Assembly (NCBI GenBank): GCA_029379225.1
Contig: JAQYWR010000019.1
Span: forward strand, 1 to 64,000
DNA: 64,000 bases
Reading direction: 5' to 3'
DNA from: Nostoc sp. S4
GTDB lineage: Bacteria > Cyanobacteriota > Cyanobacteriia > Cyanobacteriales > Nostocaceae
Shown here: positions 27,933 through 37,458 of the stretch, piece by piece
Numbering within the stretch: the stretch's first letter is position 1
Layout of the letters: every line of letters starts with the position of its first letter
Translations under genes and position numbers: made by a program
Notes under the pieces: generated by a model
Databases searched by the model: none
The model's input: only the letters and a program-made list of their open reading frames with translations
Told to the model about the DNA's origin: nothing

Positions 27933-28105
27933 TAAGCTAAAATGGCGTAGGCGTAGCCCGTCGTAGACATCGCTCTTTTGGCAGTGTTGGAAATGCTATA
28001 TTTTAATCTTTGCAAACTGCTGCTAAAAAGTTTAGTGAGTAATGGCGATCGCCTATATTTCAATTTGTCTATTTTTCTAGAAAAACAAACATAAATGTAA
28101 TCAGG

Positions 28106-31100
28106 TTATTTTGAATCAAGACTATCAAAAGATTCATCACCTATTGAAAAAATAGAGTTTGATTCGTGATGAGATGCAGCAGTAGAAATAAAGTCACGCG
28201 GATCGTAGCCTATATCGCAAATAAAACAGAATGAACGCATAATATTAAATGTTTCCAATACCGATTGATCTAGCATTAGGTTAACTGGTATTAGTAATGT
28301 ATTTACATCATCACAAAACCTTTTATATTCCTGGCGAAAATAGTTATCATTATATGGGGGTAGATAGTTATCCAAATATTTGGTTAAAAAATCTTTAAAC
28401 GTCTTATTTGCTTCTGCTTCATTTTGCGTTTCTAGTTCCTCTATATGAATCTTTAGTTGGTCGAATACACTACGCATAATGTCTGGATACCTACCTGACA
28501 TTGCTAGGAATGAGATAACCACGGTAATTAAATCCTGATTTTCTTTTGCCTGAATCTGTTGATTAGAGCGAAACCAAATAATTTTAATTAGCTTGTAAAC
28601 ATTCACTAGTCGTTTCAGAGATCTGGGTGATAAGTCAATGTATTTACAACATTTAAGTACAATATTAAACTCTGTTTTAGAGAATTTAATTGCCTGTGGT
28701 GGTAATGGTTCTGGTTCATCTTCTGGAATAGATGGGTTTTTTAGATTTTGAGATTGTGGATTTACCATTCCAGGATTTATACTATCCGGGGTATCATCAT
28801 CTGATGGTCGAGGTTCCCTAGGCTCAACCTGATTTTCATGAACCTCATCTTCAAAATCTATTTGCATTTGCTTGCGTAAATAGCCTTCTAAAGCTGATGA
28901 TTCTATAGGTTTTACTTGATAAGGAATCTGAATAATTTTTTCAATGTAGTGCATACCCGAAGGTTCACCATTGCGGTTTAAAATTCCTGCGTAAACTTTC
29001 TCTAAAGCTCGTGTAATATAGCGTACATCTATCGCTAGTACTGCGACAAATAGAGGTGTTTTTACTAGAAGTTGGACTGCTTCTAGCACTTCTACTACCC
29101 GTTCAGGTGGACAGCGGTCTAGGTCATCAATATAAAGTACAACCCGCACTGGTCCTCTAGGGAAAATAGGTTTGAGTTTTTCTACTTTTTTAGTATATCT
29201 CTCACGATTCGTTTTAGATGGGAGTGATAGTTGTTGAGATAAATTTGCTAAATCACTTTTCACTTGCTGCATCAAACCCAAACGCTTGCCATATAATCCC
29301 TTCTCCAATTGGGCATTCACAAAATCCCCAAATGATAAATCTTTAATAGTAGTTAAGCGTTGGCGTTGTTCTTCAACTTTAACTTTGAGTTGCCTAATCC
29401 TTTCTTCTGCTTGCTTTATTTCTGGATTGTTCAATTTATCTTTAATTTTTTGTTCTCTAAGTTCCTCTAATCTTTTTCTATATCTATCAAAACTATTTTC
29501 TAGTAGTTCATACCAATTTCGTAATGTTTTTAATAAACTTTGCGCTGTAACAATAGCTGGAACAAGAGATGCAAACGCAGCTGTTAGCTTAGAAACTAAA
29601 TTGTCTGTAATTGTGATTTTGGAAAGTAGAATAGGAGCTAAAATTGAGAGTAGAGTAAACAAAAAACAGGCTAAAATGAGCTTCCAGTTTGTCTGTGCCC
29701 ATTTTGTTAAACTATGAACACTAATTAATTGGGTTAATTTAATTTTTTCAATTTTAGATTTTATCCAATCAATATTGTCATAATCTATATCTATTTGATT
29801 TACATATTTTTTTTGTAATTGCTCTTGAAAATCATCAAATTTTGTACCTAATAACTTCTTCAGTTCTTCTTCAACAGGTTTGAGAGCATCATCTTTATAA
29901 GTCTGTTCAGTAACTTGTTTTTTAATTTGGTTCTTTGTTTTTTCTAATTCTACCTGCTCATAATTGAGAATATTCTCTTTTGCTATTAAATCTTTTTGTT
30001 CTTTTTCTTTTATATTGTCTAAAGTTTGAAAAAGTTGATCTTCTAACTCAGCCTTAGATAAAGTTTCATCCCATTTTCGCTGTGCAACTTTCTTTGTAAT
30101 CAAAGACTGTCTCTCTTCATCTGACATATCATTCAATACTTCCCAAATTTGTCCTCCATTTAAAGGATCAACTCCTGCATCTTTTAATTGTTTTTCTAGC
30201 GTTAGTTGGCGGTTTAATTCAAAGAAAATGGTTTCCATCAAACTTGCCCACAAGTTTGACTTGGCATAAGTCCAAGCATCGAATTTAATTTGGTAGATGT
30301 GTCCTACGTAGTGAAAAAGCTGATTACCATTAGAATCAGTTTGTTTGTCCCATGCTTTGTCTGGATTCACAGCTAAACTGCGAATTTCGTTCATTTTTTG
30401 CTGCATGAGATGCATAACAAAAGATTTACCGCTACCCCAGCCACCCAAAATACCAACAGCTAGAGGTGGTTCAACGTCACGCATTAACAAAACCTCGGCT
30501 AAAGCATGAACCTCTGTTTGAATGTTGAGCAGATCTTGTCCTTGAGCTAAGTCATTGTATGGTCTTTGAGCTAGATAATTTTGTGGAAATAGGCGACGCG
30601 CCGCTTCCACTGCTGCGGTAACAGGAGCTTGTTGCTGAGTTACTATCGTGATCGTTTGAATTTTCTGGGTTTCAACTTTTTTATTTATCAGCGCTTTTTG
30701 TATAGCTTCCAGTACAGTAACAGCGACTTCCGAAGCATCAAGGCGATTAACTTCAGCACCGATTAGAGGAATAACTAAACGAGTCAGTCCTTTTTCGGCA
30801 GCCATTTCAATAACTGTCTTAGCAGCGATAAAAGCATTGGCAACACTACGCTCAGGTTCCACTGTTGTAAATACGAGAAAGCGCTCAGTTACATCTTTGT
30901 TGGGTAAGGGGGGCAGTAACTTGACAATCTCAGATGGTAAAGGAACTAGCAGTGGTATATTGGGTGCGATTCTATCCAGATTTAGTAACTTTTTAGCACT
31001 TTCAACTATCTTTTCTAAGAGCGATTCGTAGGTTTGAGATCCTAAGTATTCGAGACACGCTTGTGCGAAGCTCCCCCCAAAATCTGCTCTGGGGCTTGCT

Positions 31101-31228
31101 GGAATCACAAAAGTGTCACACGGCAGTTCCCAAGGTCTATCTGTTTTAAATATGTAAATCCTCGTGTTGCCTTGCTTGTTAAGGAGAATTGGCTTACTTT
31201 CGCCCGTTGAACTAGCTGGATAGATCAT
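28106..31228 (-). CDS. KAP-family P-loop NTPase with macro-like N-terminus and TM hairpin
   Basis: A 1040-residue membrane NTPase. Residues ~20-200 form an alpha/beta region with 'VIPASPRADFGGSFAQA' and 'LTRLVIPLIGAEV', resembling a macro domain (inference). The KAP domain has Walker A 'GGWGSGKS' (262-269), a long charged coiled coil (~390-500), two TM helices (~510-570), Walker B 'VVLYIDDLDRCPP' (~700) and 'AVLAIDVRYITRAL'. A Pro/Asp/Glu-rich linker (~790-850) precedes a helical C-terminal part. Its ATG overlaps the stop of the upstream aminopeptidase gene (ATGA). KAP NTPases include the phage-exclusion protein PifA, so a defence role is possible but not shown. Confidence 0.85.
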   Translation of the reverse strand: MIYPASSTGESKPILLNKQGNTRIYIFKTDRPWELPCDTFVIPASPRADFGGSFAQACLEYLGSQTYESLLEKIVESAKKLLNLDRIAPNIPLLVPLPSEIVKLLPPLPNKDVTERFLVFTTVEPERSVANAFIAAKTVIEMAAEKGLTRLVIPLIGAEVNRLDASEVAVTVLEAIQKALINKKVETQKIQTITIVTQQQAPVTAAVEAARRLFPQNYLAQRPYNDLAQGQDLLNIQTEVHALAEVLLMRDVEPPLAVGILGGWGSGKSFVMHLMQQKMNEIRSLAVNPDKAWDKQTDSNGNQLFHYVGHIYQIKFDAWTYAKSNLWASLMETIFFELNRQLTLEKQLKDAGVDPLNGGQIWEVLNDMSDEERQSLITKKVAQRKWDETLSKAELEDQLFQTLDNIKEKEQKDLIAKENILNYEQVELEKTKNQIKKQVTEQTYKDDALKPVEEELKKLLGTKFDDFQEQLQKKYVNQIDIDYDNIDWIKSKIEKIKLTQLISVHSLTKWAQTNWKLILACFLFTLLSILAPILLSKITITDNLVSKLTAAFASLVPAIVTAQSLLKTLRNWYELLENSFDRYRKRLEELREQKIKDKLNNPEIKQAEERIRQLKVKVEEQRQRLTTIKDLSFGDFVNAQLEKGLYGKRLGLMQQVKSDLANLSQQLSLPSKTNRERYTKKVEKLKPIFPRGPVRVVLYIDDLDRCPPERVVEVLEAVQLLVKTPLFVAVLAIDVRYITRALEKVYAGILNRNGEPSGMHYIEKIIQIPYQVKPIESSALEGYLRKQMQIDFEDEVHENQVEPREPRPSDDDTPDSINPGMVNPQSQNLKNPSIPEDEPEPLPPQAIKFSKTEFNIVLKCCKYIDLSPRSLKRLVNVYKLIKIIWFRSNQQIQAKENQDLITVVISFLAMSGRYPDIMRSVFDQLKIHIEELETQNEAEANKTFKDFLTKYLDNYLPPYNDNYFRQEYKRFCDDVNTLLIPVNLMLDQSVLETFNIMRSFCFICDIGYDPRDFISTAASHHESNSIFSIGDESFDSLDSK

Positions 31229-32106
31229 AAATATGCACGATGCTCATTTTCGACACGATTCAAAAATTCGTCCAATACTTGTAAGAATCTTTCTGTCTCT
31301 TCGAGATGAGGCATGTGCGAACTGTTTTCAAACAGTACCCACTTAGAGCCAGAAATACCCCGGTGAACTGTTTCAACACAAGTAGGCGTCACCTCATCGT
31401 AGCGACCTGATAGCAGCAGTGTCGGCACAGCAATTTCACTAAGGCGGTCTTGAATATTCCAGTCGATGATTTTGCCTGCCCCCCGAAACTCTGTACCAAC
31501 TTTGCTGTAAGCTCTAGTTAAGCTACTAGGCCAAGGGTCTAGTCGGCAAAGAAAAGAATGATTGAACACTTCCATTGCTTGTTTATATTCGGGGTCTTGA
31601 GTTGTACCCTCAGCTTCATGCTTACGAATGACCTGTTGTACTTCAATTGGCAACTCATTCATGAGGCTATAAGCTTCAGTGACAAATTGTTGAATACTGC
31701 AAGGTGTATTAGCTAAAACGAGACTGACTAACCCAGTCGCTTGAGAAAGAGCGTGTTCCAGCGCCAAACAACCACCCCATGATTGCCCAAAAAGATGAAT
31801 TTGCTTTAAATCTAGAGCGCTGCGGATAGTGACGAGTTCTTCTTTGAACAAATCAATAGAATATAAGCTGGGGTCTGTGGGACGATCGCTATTACCGCAT
31901 CCTAATTGATCGTAAAAAATAACTCGCCTTCCCATTGCAGCCAACGCTTCTAATGGTTCTAGGTAATCGTGGGGTACTCCTGGGCCTCCGTGAAGACACA
32001 GCAGCGGTAGCTTTTTAGCATCTTCTTGGTTTGGTTTGACAACGCGATACCATACCTGATGACCGCGAAATGAAATAAAGTCTTCAAGGGCAGAAGTTGT
32101 AGTCAT
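31225..32106 (-). CDS. Proline iminopeptidase-like alpha/beta hydrolase
   Basis: A 293-residue S33-family hydrolase. The oxyanion motif is 'LHGGPGVPHDY', the nucleophile elbow 'GQSWGG', the acid Asp in 'LSGRYDEVTP' and the catalytic His in 'ENSSHMPHLEE'. A cap domain sits between strands 6 and 7. Family members cleave N-terminal Pro from peptides or act on amides and esters. It is 70 bases downstream of the sugar-binding-protein gene, and its stop overlaps the KAP NTPase start, so the three are probably cotranscribed. Confidence 0.92.
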   Translation of the reverse strand: MTTTSALEDFISFRGHQVWYRVVKPNQEDAKKLPLLCLHGGPGVPHDYLEPLEALAAMGRRVIFYDQLGCGNSDRPTDPSLYSIDLFKEELVTIRSALDLKQIHLFGQSWGGCLALEHALSQATGLVSLVLANTPCSIQQFVTEAYSLMNELPIEVQQVIRKHEAEGTTQDPEYKQAMEVFNHSFLCRLDPWPSSLTRAYSKVGTEFRGAGKIIDWNIQDRLSEIAVPTLLLSGRYDEVTPTCVETVHRGISGSKWVLFENSSHMPHLEETERFLQVLDEFLNRVENEHRAYL

Positions 32107-32175
32107 GAAGTGCGTGTTTTATTGCTGACACAAATATACCCTTGATGTAATATCTAGCGATCGCTCTTTGCCAAA

Positions 32176-33435
32176 TCAGTCCATCGCCTTTATTTGCTGA
32201 TTGGCTGCGTTTTCTGCCCCTAACATCGCCTGTTTTAATGGTTGTTGCCCTAATAAGGCGCTGACAAACTGATTATCAAAATTATTCATAATTGCCGCTG
32301 GGTATTTACCTACTTGCCACAGTGTGGCAGAATCAACACCTGCCACTAATGGCGATCGCAATGGGTCTTGGTCATAGCCCAAGTTCTTTGCCACTGATTT
32401 ACGTGTTGGCAAAGCAAACCCTGTTCCTGTCCACTTTTGCATCCCTTCTTTCCCCGTGAGATAAGAAATCAACTCCCAAGCTTCGGCTTTGTGCTGTGCC
32501 TGCTTGTTCATCACGTAGGCAACGGTCAACAGCATTGTGCCTTTTTTATTATTAATTGTAGGCACTGGTGCAGTAGCAAACTCTACTTCCGGAAAGGTTT
32601 GAGTTAAGTAAGGAATTGCCCAGTTACCTTCAATCACCATTGCCACTTTACTCTGACCAAACATTTCACTACCTGAGTTTGTCCCCACATCAGATTTTTG
32701 GGCAGAGGAACGGTCTTTTTGATACTGGTCTATTACCAACTGTAAACCCTGCAAACTTGCATCATCAGCAAAGGTAGCGTAACCGTTTTGGTCAACGAGT
32801 TGTCCACCAAAGGCTTTGATTTTGTAAGCTTGACGCACCAATTCTGGGATTTCTCCAAAGCCGTATTTATTAAGTTTGCCTGTCAATTGCTTAGAGTAGG
32901 TGCGTAGTTCATCCCAAGTCGCTGGCGGATTACTCAAGCCTGCGGCAGCAAAAGCTTTTTTGTTATAAAACAGGGCAAGAGTGGAATAGTCTTTAGGAAG
33001 ACCATAAATATGGTTCTGATATTTGAAACTGTTAAGTAAGCTATCCTCGAAGTCCGCTAGGTCAAATTCGGGAGTGATATAGCCTTCTAGGGGTTCAAGA
33101 ACATTTTGACTCATTAAAAAAGGAGCTTCCAGCGACTCCAGATAAAAGACATCTGGCGCCGCTTCTCCAACCAAACGAGTTTTAATCACATCCATGTATT
33201 GGTCAGCAATCACTTCATATTTGACCTTAATATTTGGATGCTGTGCTTCAAAGTCTTGTAATACCTGGCTCAAGAGTTTTTGTTCAACAACAGAGCCTCC
33301 CCAACCACTGAGTTTAATGGTGACTGCGGTAGATGCTGAGTGTTTGCTTGGTAATTGTAGGGTATGACAAGCAATAAAAGCGATCGCCACTGCAATCGCT
33401 ACTCCTAAAAAATTTAATAACTTGCTTTTAATCAC
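32176..33435 (-). CDS. Sugar ABC transporter substrate-binding lipoprotein
   Basis: About 419 residues. The N-terminal 'LNFLGVAIAVAIAFIACH' is a lipoprotein-type signal with Cys at its end. The mature part is a family-1 binding protein: 'TIKLSGWGGSVVEQKLL', 'DFEAQHPNIKVKYEVI', 'GEAAPDVFYLES', and 'KVAMVIEGNWAIPYL'. The frame is open up to 33669, but that stretch translates a 21-bp DNA repeat and starts from TTG, so I place the start at the GTG at 33435 (TTG at 33441 is possible). It is the likely partner of the two permeases at 23499-25240. Confidence 0.85.
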   Translation of the reverse strand: MIKSKLLNFLGVAIAVAIAFIACHTLQLPSKHSASTAVTIKLSGWGGSVVEQKLLSQVLQDFEAQHPNIKVKYEVIADQYMDVIKTRLVGEAAPDVFYLESLEAPFLMSQNVLEPLEGYITPEFDLADFEDSLLNSFKYQNHIYGLPKDYSTLALFYNKKAFAAAGLSNPPATWDELRTYSKQLTGKLNKYGFGEIPELVRQAYKIKAFGGQLVDQNGYATFADDASLQGLQLVIDQYQKDRSSAQKSDVGTNSGSEMFGQSKVAMVIEGNWAIPYLTQTFPEVEFATAPVPTINNKKGTMLLTVAYVMNKQAQHKAEAWELISYLTGKEGMQKWTGTGFALPTRKSVAKNLGYDQDPLRSPLVAGVDSATLWQVGKYPAAIMNNFDNQFVSALLGQQPLKQAMLGAENAANQQIKAMD

Positions 33436-33554
33436 TGACAAATAAAGGGGATTGGGATTAGGGATTAGGGACTGGGAATTAGACAAGAGAGATATTTTTA
33501 TTGGCTGTGCCTTAATTGGGTATAGAACTTTTCCACTAAGTAAATCATATTCAA

Positions 33555-33781
33555 TACTCGGCAACGAGTCTTTAATACTCGGCGACGAGCCTTTAATACT
33601 CGTGAATGAGCCTTTAATACTCTTTAATGAGTCTTTGATACTCGGCGACGAGCCTTTGATACTCGTCAATGAGCCTTTGATACTCTTTAATGAGTCTTTG
33701 ATACTCTTTAATGAGTCTTTGATACTCGGCGACGAGCCTTTAATACTCTTTAATGAGTCTTTAATACTCGTTAATCAACCT
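33555..33781. repeat. 21-bp tandem repeat, about 11 units
   Basis: Direct repeats of the type TACTCnnnnnnGAGNCTTTRA, about 10.8 copies. Two unit types alternate irregularly (centre GGCGAC or TTTAAT). Each unit has a small inverted repeat (ACTC...GAGT/GAGC), so single strands could form a row of hairpins. The period of 21 keeps all frames open, which explains the spurious repetitive frames on both strands. It lies upstream of the sugar-binding-protein gene. Confidence 0.9.
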
Positions 33782-34207
33782 TATAAGTAGGTCGGTGTGA
33801 ATATTTATTGTTGGGATAAGGCAGGGGGCAGGGGGCAGGAGGCAGGAGGAAAGAGGGTTTAAGCCTATTTAATTTTTCTTAACTTAGTTTTGTTTTTCCA
33901 CATTTTTCTACTTAACTTCGCTTCCATTGACAAATAAAAAAATATCCCACTGTTCACAGTCAACCGTCAACAGTCATCAGTCACCAACTTCAAACGGAAT
34001 ATGCTAATCTCGCATCAAACTCTTTGTATTTACTTGTATCATATATAACTTATAAGTAATGGATATCTTTGTTTTAAGACTTTTTTTATACTTTTTGTTG
34101 AAAAACGAAGTTAAGATGATGAAGAATTATTAACAATATCGACAAAAGCATACTGAATTACTCGAAAACTGGATTGATGCAGGATGCTTCACCGATAAAC
34201 ATAGATT
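33782..34207. other. Intergenic between divergent genes
   Basis: About 425 bases, with a G-rich short repeat around 33823-33850 (GGCAGGGGGCAGGAGGC), then AT-rich sequence. No gene seen; it should hold the MFS gene promoter. Confidence 0.45.
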
Positions 34208-35647
34208 ATGGATTTTGTTCAGGTTGAAATATCTGCGCCTCTAAATCTGGAAATTGCCCAGGTCACTACACCGCAAATAGCAGTTTCTCAAACTTCTCGC
34301 ATTCCCAAGGATGATATTCGCAGAAGTTTAAGAGCCTCCACAGTAGATTCTGTCTTAGCAGCGGTTTATGCCATTGGTACTAGTGGGATTTTGCTTGGTA
34401 ATCTATTGGTGGAGTTAGATGCTAGTCCAGTAATATTTGGGATGTTGTCCTCTATCCCCATGCTGGTGAATGTGATTCAGCCGTTGGGTGCTTACATGTC
34501 AGAAAGTAGCACGAGCCGCTTTCAGTATGCACTACGGACACACGGAATTGCTCGCCTATTATGGCTGATTTTAGTAATTGCGATTGCAGGCGTAAGTTGG
34601 GGAGTGTTGAATAGTGAGCAGTTAGTGATATTAACACTCTTAGTTCTTTTATTGAGCCATCTTTTAGCAGGACTAGGAGCTGCATCATGGCTAAGTTGGC
34701 TGGCAATGATAGTTCCCCGACAATTACGAGGCAGGTATTTTGGAATACGTAATAGTGCTGCTAGTCTTACGAGTTTGATTTGCGTACCAATAGCTGGTTT
34801 AGCTATCTCTCATTGGTATGGAGGAGTTATACAAGGCTACGGAATAGTTCTGCTATTAAGTATGATTTTTGGGCTTGTGGGGCTAGGATGCCAGTATTTT
34901 CAAGTGGATATGAATCCGCGATCGCAAAACACTTATGTTGGCAAGTTACCTCAAACAAATGAGATTCAGCCAGAGGTTACAGAAAACGAGCATTTTATTA
35001 GTGTATCTGAATTAGATTGTCAACCATATATACCTACTCCACAAAACGAATTAGCTAACAGCATTTGGAAAAACTCTAACTTTTTGCGATTTATAGTGTA
35101 TCTCAGCTTATGGACACTTGCTGTTAACCTCAGCAGTCCTTTTTTTAACCTCTATATGCTGGACACGCTGGATTTAGATGTCAGCTACGTGACTATCTAC
35201 AACAGCCTTCAGGCGGGGGCAAATTTGCTGATGCTTATCCTCTGGGGAAAATTAGCAGATAAGATCGGCAATCGTCTTATCCTCATCTATATTGGGATTT
35301 TGGTTGCAGCCACACCACTGCTGTGGCTGGGAATTGGTTTTAATCACCTTAATGTTTGGTTGTGGTTACCACTGTTACACATTTTAGGTGGAGGTACTTG
35401 GGCGGCAATTGACTTGTGCAGTAATAACATCCAATTAGCGATCGCACCAACTAAAAATCAGTCTATCTATTTTGCGACTGCGGCTGCCGTTGCTGGAGTG
35501 AGTGGTGCTTTGGGCATAACCATAGGCAGTCTGATCGTGCAATTTACTCAGTCTGGAGGCTTACTAGGGTTGTTTGCCTTCTCTAGTTTATTTCGACTAA
35601 CAGCGCTTGTTCCACTTATGTTTATCCAAGAGCCAGATAGAGGATGA
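34208..35647 (+). CDS. MFS transporter
   Basis: A 479-residue membrane protein with about 12 helices in two halves, separated by a ~60-residue hydrophilic loop (about residues 235-295). The motif-A-like loop 'WGKLADKIGNRLILIYIGIL' begins the second half; the first half has 'VPRQLRGRYFGIRNS' between helices. It belongs to the major facilitator superfamily. The substrate cannot be told. It is a single gene, divergent from the sugar-binding gene and convergent with accD. Confidence 0.9.
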   Translation: MDFVQVEISAPLNLEIAQVTTPQIAVSQTSRIPKDDIRRSLRASTVDSVLAAVYAIGTSGILLGNLLVELDASPVIFGMLSSIPMLVNVIQPLGAYMSESSTSRFQYALRTHGIARLLWLILVIAIAGVSWGVLNSEQLVILTLLVLLLSHLLAGLGAASWLSWLAMIVPRQLRGRYFGIRNSAASLTSLICVPIAGLAISHWYGGVIQGYGIVLLLSMIFGLVGLGCQYFQVDMNPRSQNTYVGKLPQTNEIQPEVTENEHFISVSELDCQPYIPTPQNELANSIWKNSNFLRFIVYLSLWTLAVNLSSPFFNLYMLDTLDLDVSYVTIYNSLQAGANLLMLILWGKLADKIGNRLILIYIGILVAATPLLWLGIGFNHLNVWLWLPLLHILGGGTWAAIDLCSNNIQLAIAPTKNQSIYFATAAAVAGVSGALGITIGSLIVQFTQSGGLLGLFAFSSLFRLTALVPLMFIQEPDRG

Positions 35648-35718
35648 GGGCAATGAGGAGAATTAATTTAAAGTGAATTCGATAGCTCATATGTTGCCTG
35701 CCGAATTTACTCAATCAA

Positions 35719-35737
35719 AAAACCTCTAAGAGGTTTT
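35719..35737 (+). terminator. Stem-loop after the MFS gene
   Basis: An 8-bp perfect stem (AAAACCTC / GAGGTTTT) with a 3-base loop, 72 bases after the MFS stop and between convergent genes. The stem ends in T4 on both strands. Confidence 0.55.
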
Positions 35738-35832
35738 ACTACGCAAAACCGTCCCTCTCCGATTCGGAAAGGGACAGACTTGAATTAGAGTTCAAGACAG
35801 GGAAACTCACGTTAATTTAGTCTAGGACTGCT

Positions 35833-36783
35833 CTATTCTGCGGCGCTTGAAGTCAAGGACATTGTTTCCCATAACACCATATGGGGTGGTGTTAGTACAG
35901 GCTGGTGTAAGGCAATCAGTTGAGCTAATGTATTCTTTAACTGGGTGCGGGGTACGATATCATCAACAAAACCATGCTGGAGTAAATCTTCAGCAGTTTG
36001 AAAATCATCAGGCAGTTTTTCTCGCAGGGTTTGCTCAATCACTCGCCGACCTGCAAAACCGATGGTTGCCTTGGGTTCTGCCAGAATAATATCGCCCAAC
36101 ATTGCAAAACTTGCGGTAACGCCGCCCGTTGTCGGATTTGTCAAAACGGGAATATACAACAGTCGGGCGTCTTGATGGCGCTGTAGGGCTGCGGAGATTT
36201 TTGCCATCTGCATCAAGGAAAGCATTCCTTCTTGCATTCTTGCGCCACCGGAGGTACAAACAATAATTACAGGATACCGCCATTGAGTAGCTTGCTCAAT
36301 TAAGCGGGTGAGTCTTTCTCCCACAACTGAACCCATACTACCGCCCATAAAGCGGAAGTCCATAACTCCAAGGGCAACAGGCAAGCCATTAATTTGACCC
36401 AAACCTGTTTTAACTGCGTCTATTAAGCCAATTTTTTCCTGCATTTCCCGTAGGCGATCGCTGTAGGGTTTGCGATCGCGAAATTGCAAGGGATCGGTTG
36501 GACGTAAATGCTCATCTAAAGCTTTCCAGGTATCGCGATCTATCAATTGACGGATACGCTCATCGCTATCTACACGATTATGATGACCGCATTCGACACA
36601 AACCATCTGATTAGCTCTCAGGTCTTTTGTGTATGTCAATACACCACAACTAGAACATTTATGCCATAGACCATCAGCAATTTCACGTTCTTGGCGTTCG
36701 GGACTAGTAGATCCTGATTTCCGTCGATTTGCAAACCAATCAAATAGAGACTTTAAACCACGTGATTCTTCGTTGTTAGCCAT
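35833..36783 (-). CDS. accD: Acetyl-CoA carboxylase carboxyltransferase subunit beta
   Basis: A 316-residue subunit of the carboxyltransferase that, with AccA, makes malonyl-CoA for fatty-acid synthesis. The N-terminal zinc ribbon is visible as '[11 protein letters not shown]' and '[11 protein letters not shown]'. The crotonase-fold domain contains '[14 protein letters not shown]', '[20 protein letters not shown]' and '[17 protein letters not shown]'. It is full length. accA is not in the window. Confidence 0.97.
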   Translation of the reverse strand: MANNEESRGLKSLFDWFANRRKSGSTSPERQEREIADGLWHKCSSCGVLTYTKDLRANQMVCVECGHHNRVDSDERIRQLIDRDTWKALDEHLRPTDPLQFRDRKPYSDRLREMQEKIGLIDAVKTGLGQINGLPVALGVMDFRFMGGSMGSVVGERLTRLIEQATQWRYPVIIVCTSGGARMQEGMLSLMQMAKISAALQRHQDARLLYIPVLTNPTTGGVTASFAMLGDIILAEPKATIGFAGRRVIEQTLREKLPDDFQTAEDLLQHGFVDDIVPRTQLKNTLAQLIALHQPVLTPPHMVLWETMSLTSSAAE

Positions 36784-37458
36784 TTTTATCTTATTTTAAG
36801 TGGGTAGAGGTCAAAACCATATCAAGCCGTATGGGGTTGTCCTTAGCCATTAGCCATTCGTTTTTTCAATGAGTAATGGCTTGCGTCAAATTAAGCTTTT
36901 AAGCAATTGAGACCCTAATTTTCATCTTTGGTTGCCAGCTTAACGAAAATACTTATGCCAACACAAGTCTCTTGCTCTTTTTTTAAAGGACTTTTTATAT
37001 AAATCCAGTGACAAAGCCATGCAAATACTAACCTCCAAATTAAGATGCTCTCCCTCTCCCACATAGATCTATTATTCTTTTTGCTGGGTCATAAGCAATC
37101 AGTATCTGTTTTATAAGTTGTGCTTACCCATAGGTAATCGTCGTTAAGAGGGAAATACAAGTCACAAGTTGAATATTATCAAAATGCGAAGGGCAGATGG
37201 GGTAATGCAAGTTACAGTCACAAATTATAAAAATTTCTTATAGGAGAGAATTGGAGATTGGGTATTGGGTACTCAATACTGTTCGCTTTGTCCATTCCTA
37301 ACTTGGAATTAGGTTTTGGGAAAAGGTTACTGAGTTTGGGTTAAAAGTTTTTCTTTACCCTTTTTTCCTTCCTCTTTCCCCTTAACAAAAAGATATTGAT
37401 TAGGTACTAGGTATTAAATATTAGCTTTTAATTCCTAATCCCCAGTCCTCATTCCAAT
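36784..37458. other. Intergenic, nothing recognised
   Basis: About 675 bases upstream of accD and downstream of the prepilin peptidase. It contains short tandem-repeat text around 37250-37290 (GGAGATTGGGTATTGGGTACT) common in Nostoc-type genomes. No gene seen. Confidence 0.45.

Noticed and set aside
28106..31228. Calling the KAP/AAA+/hydrolase block a proven phage-defence island.
   Set aside because: No integrase, attachment site or known defence gene is present; only domain type and position suggest it, so it is listed as a hypothesis.
33452..33790. Plus-strand frame with heptapeptide repeats ('ESLILGDEPLILVNEP').
   Set aside because: Translation of the 21-bp DNA repeat. The same tract also gives a repetitive minus-strand extension, so neither is likely to be protein.
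33441..33800. CRISPR array for the 21-bp repeats.
   Set aside because: Units are directly abutting with no unique spacers, repeats are too short and variable, and no cas genes are present.
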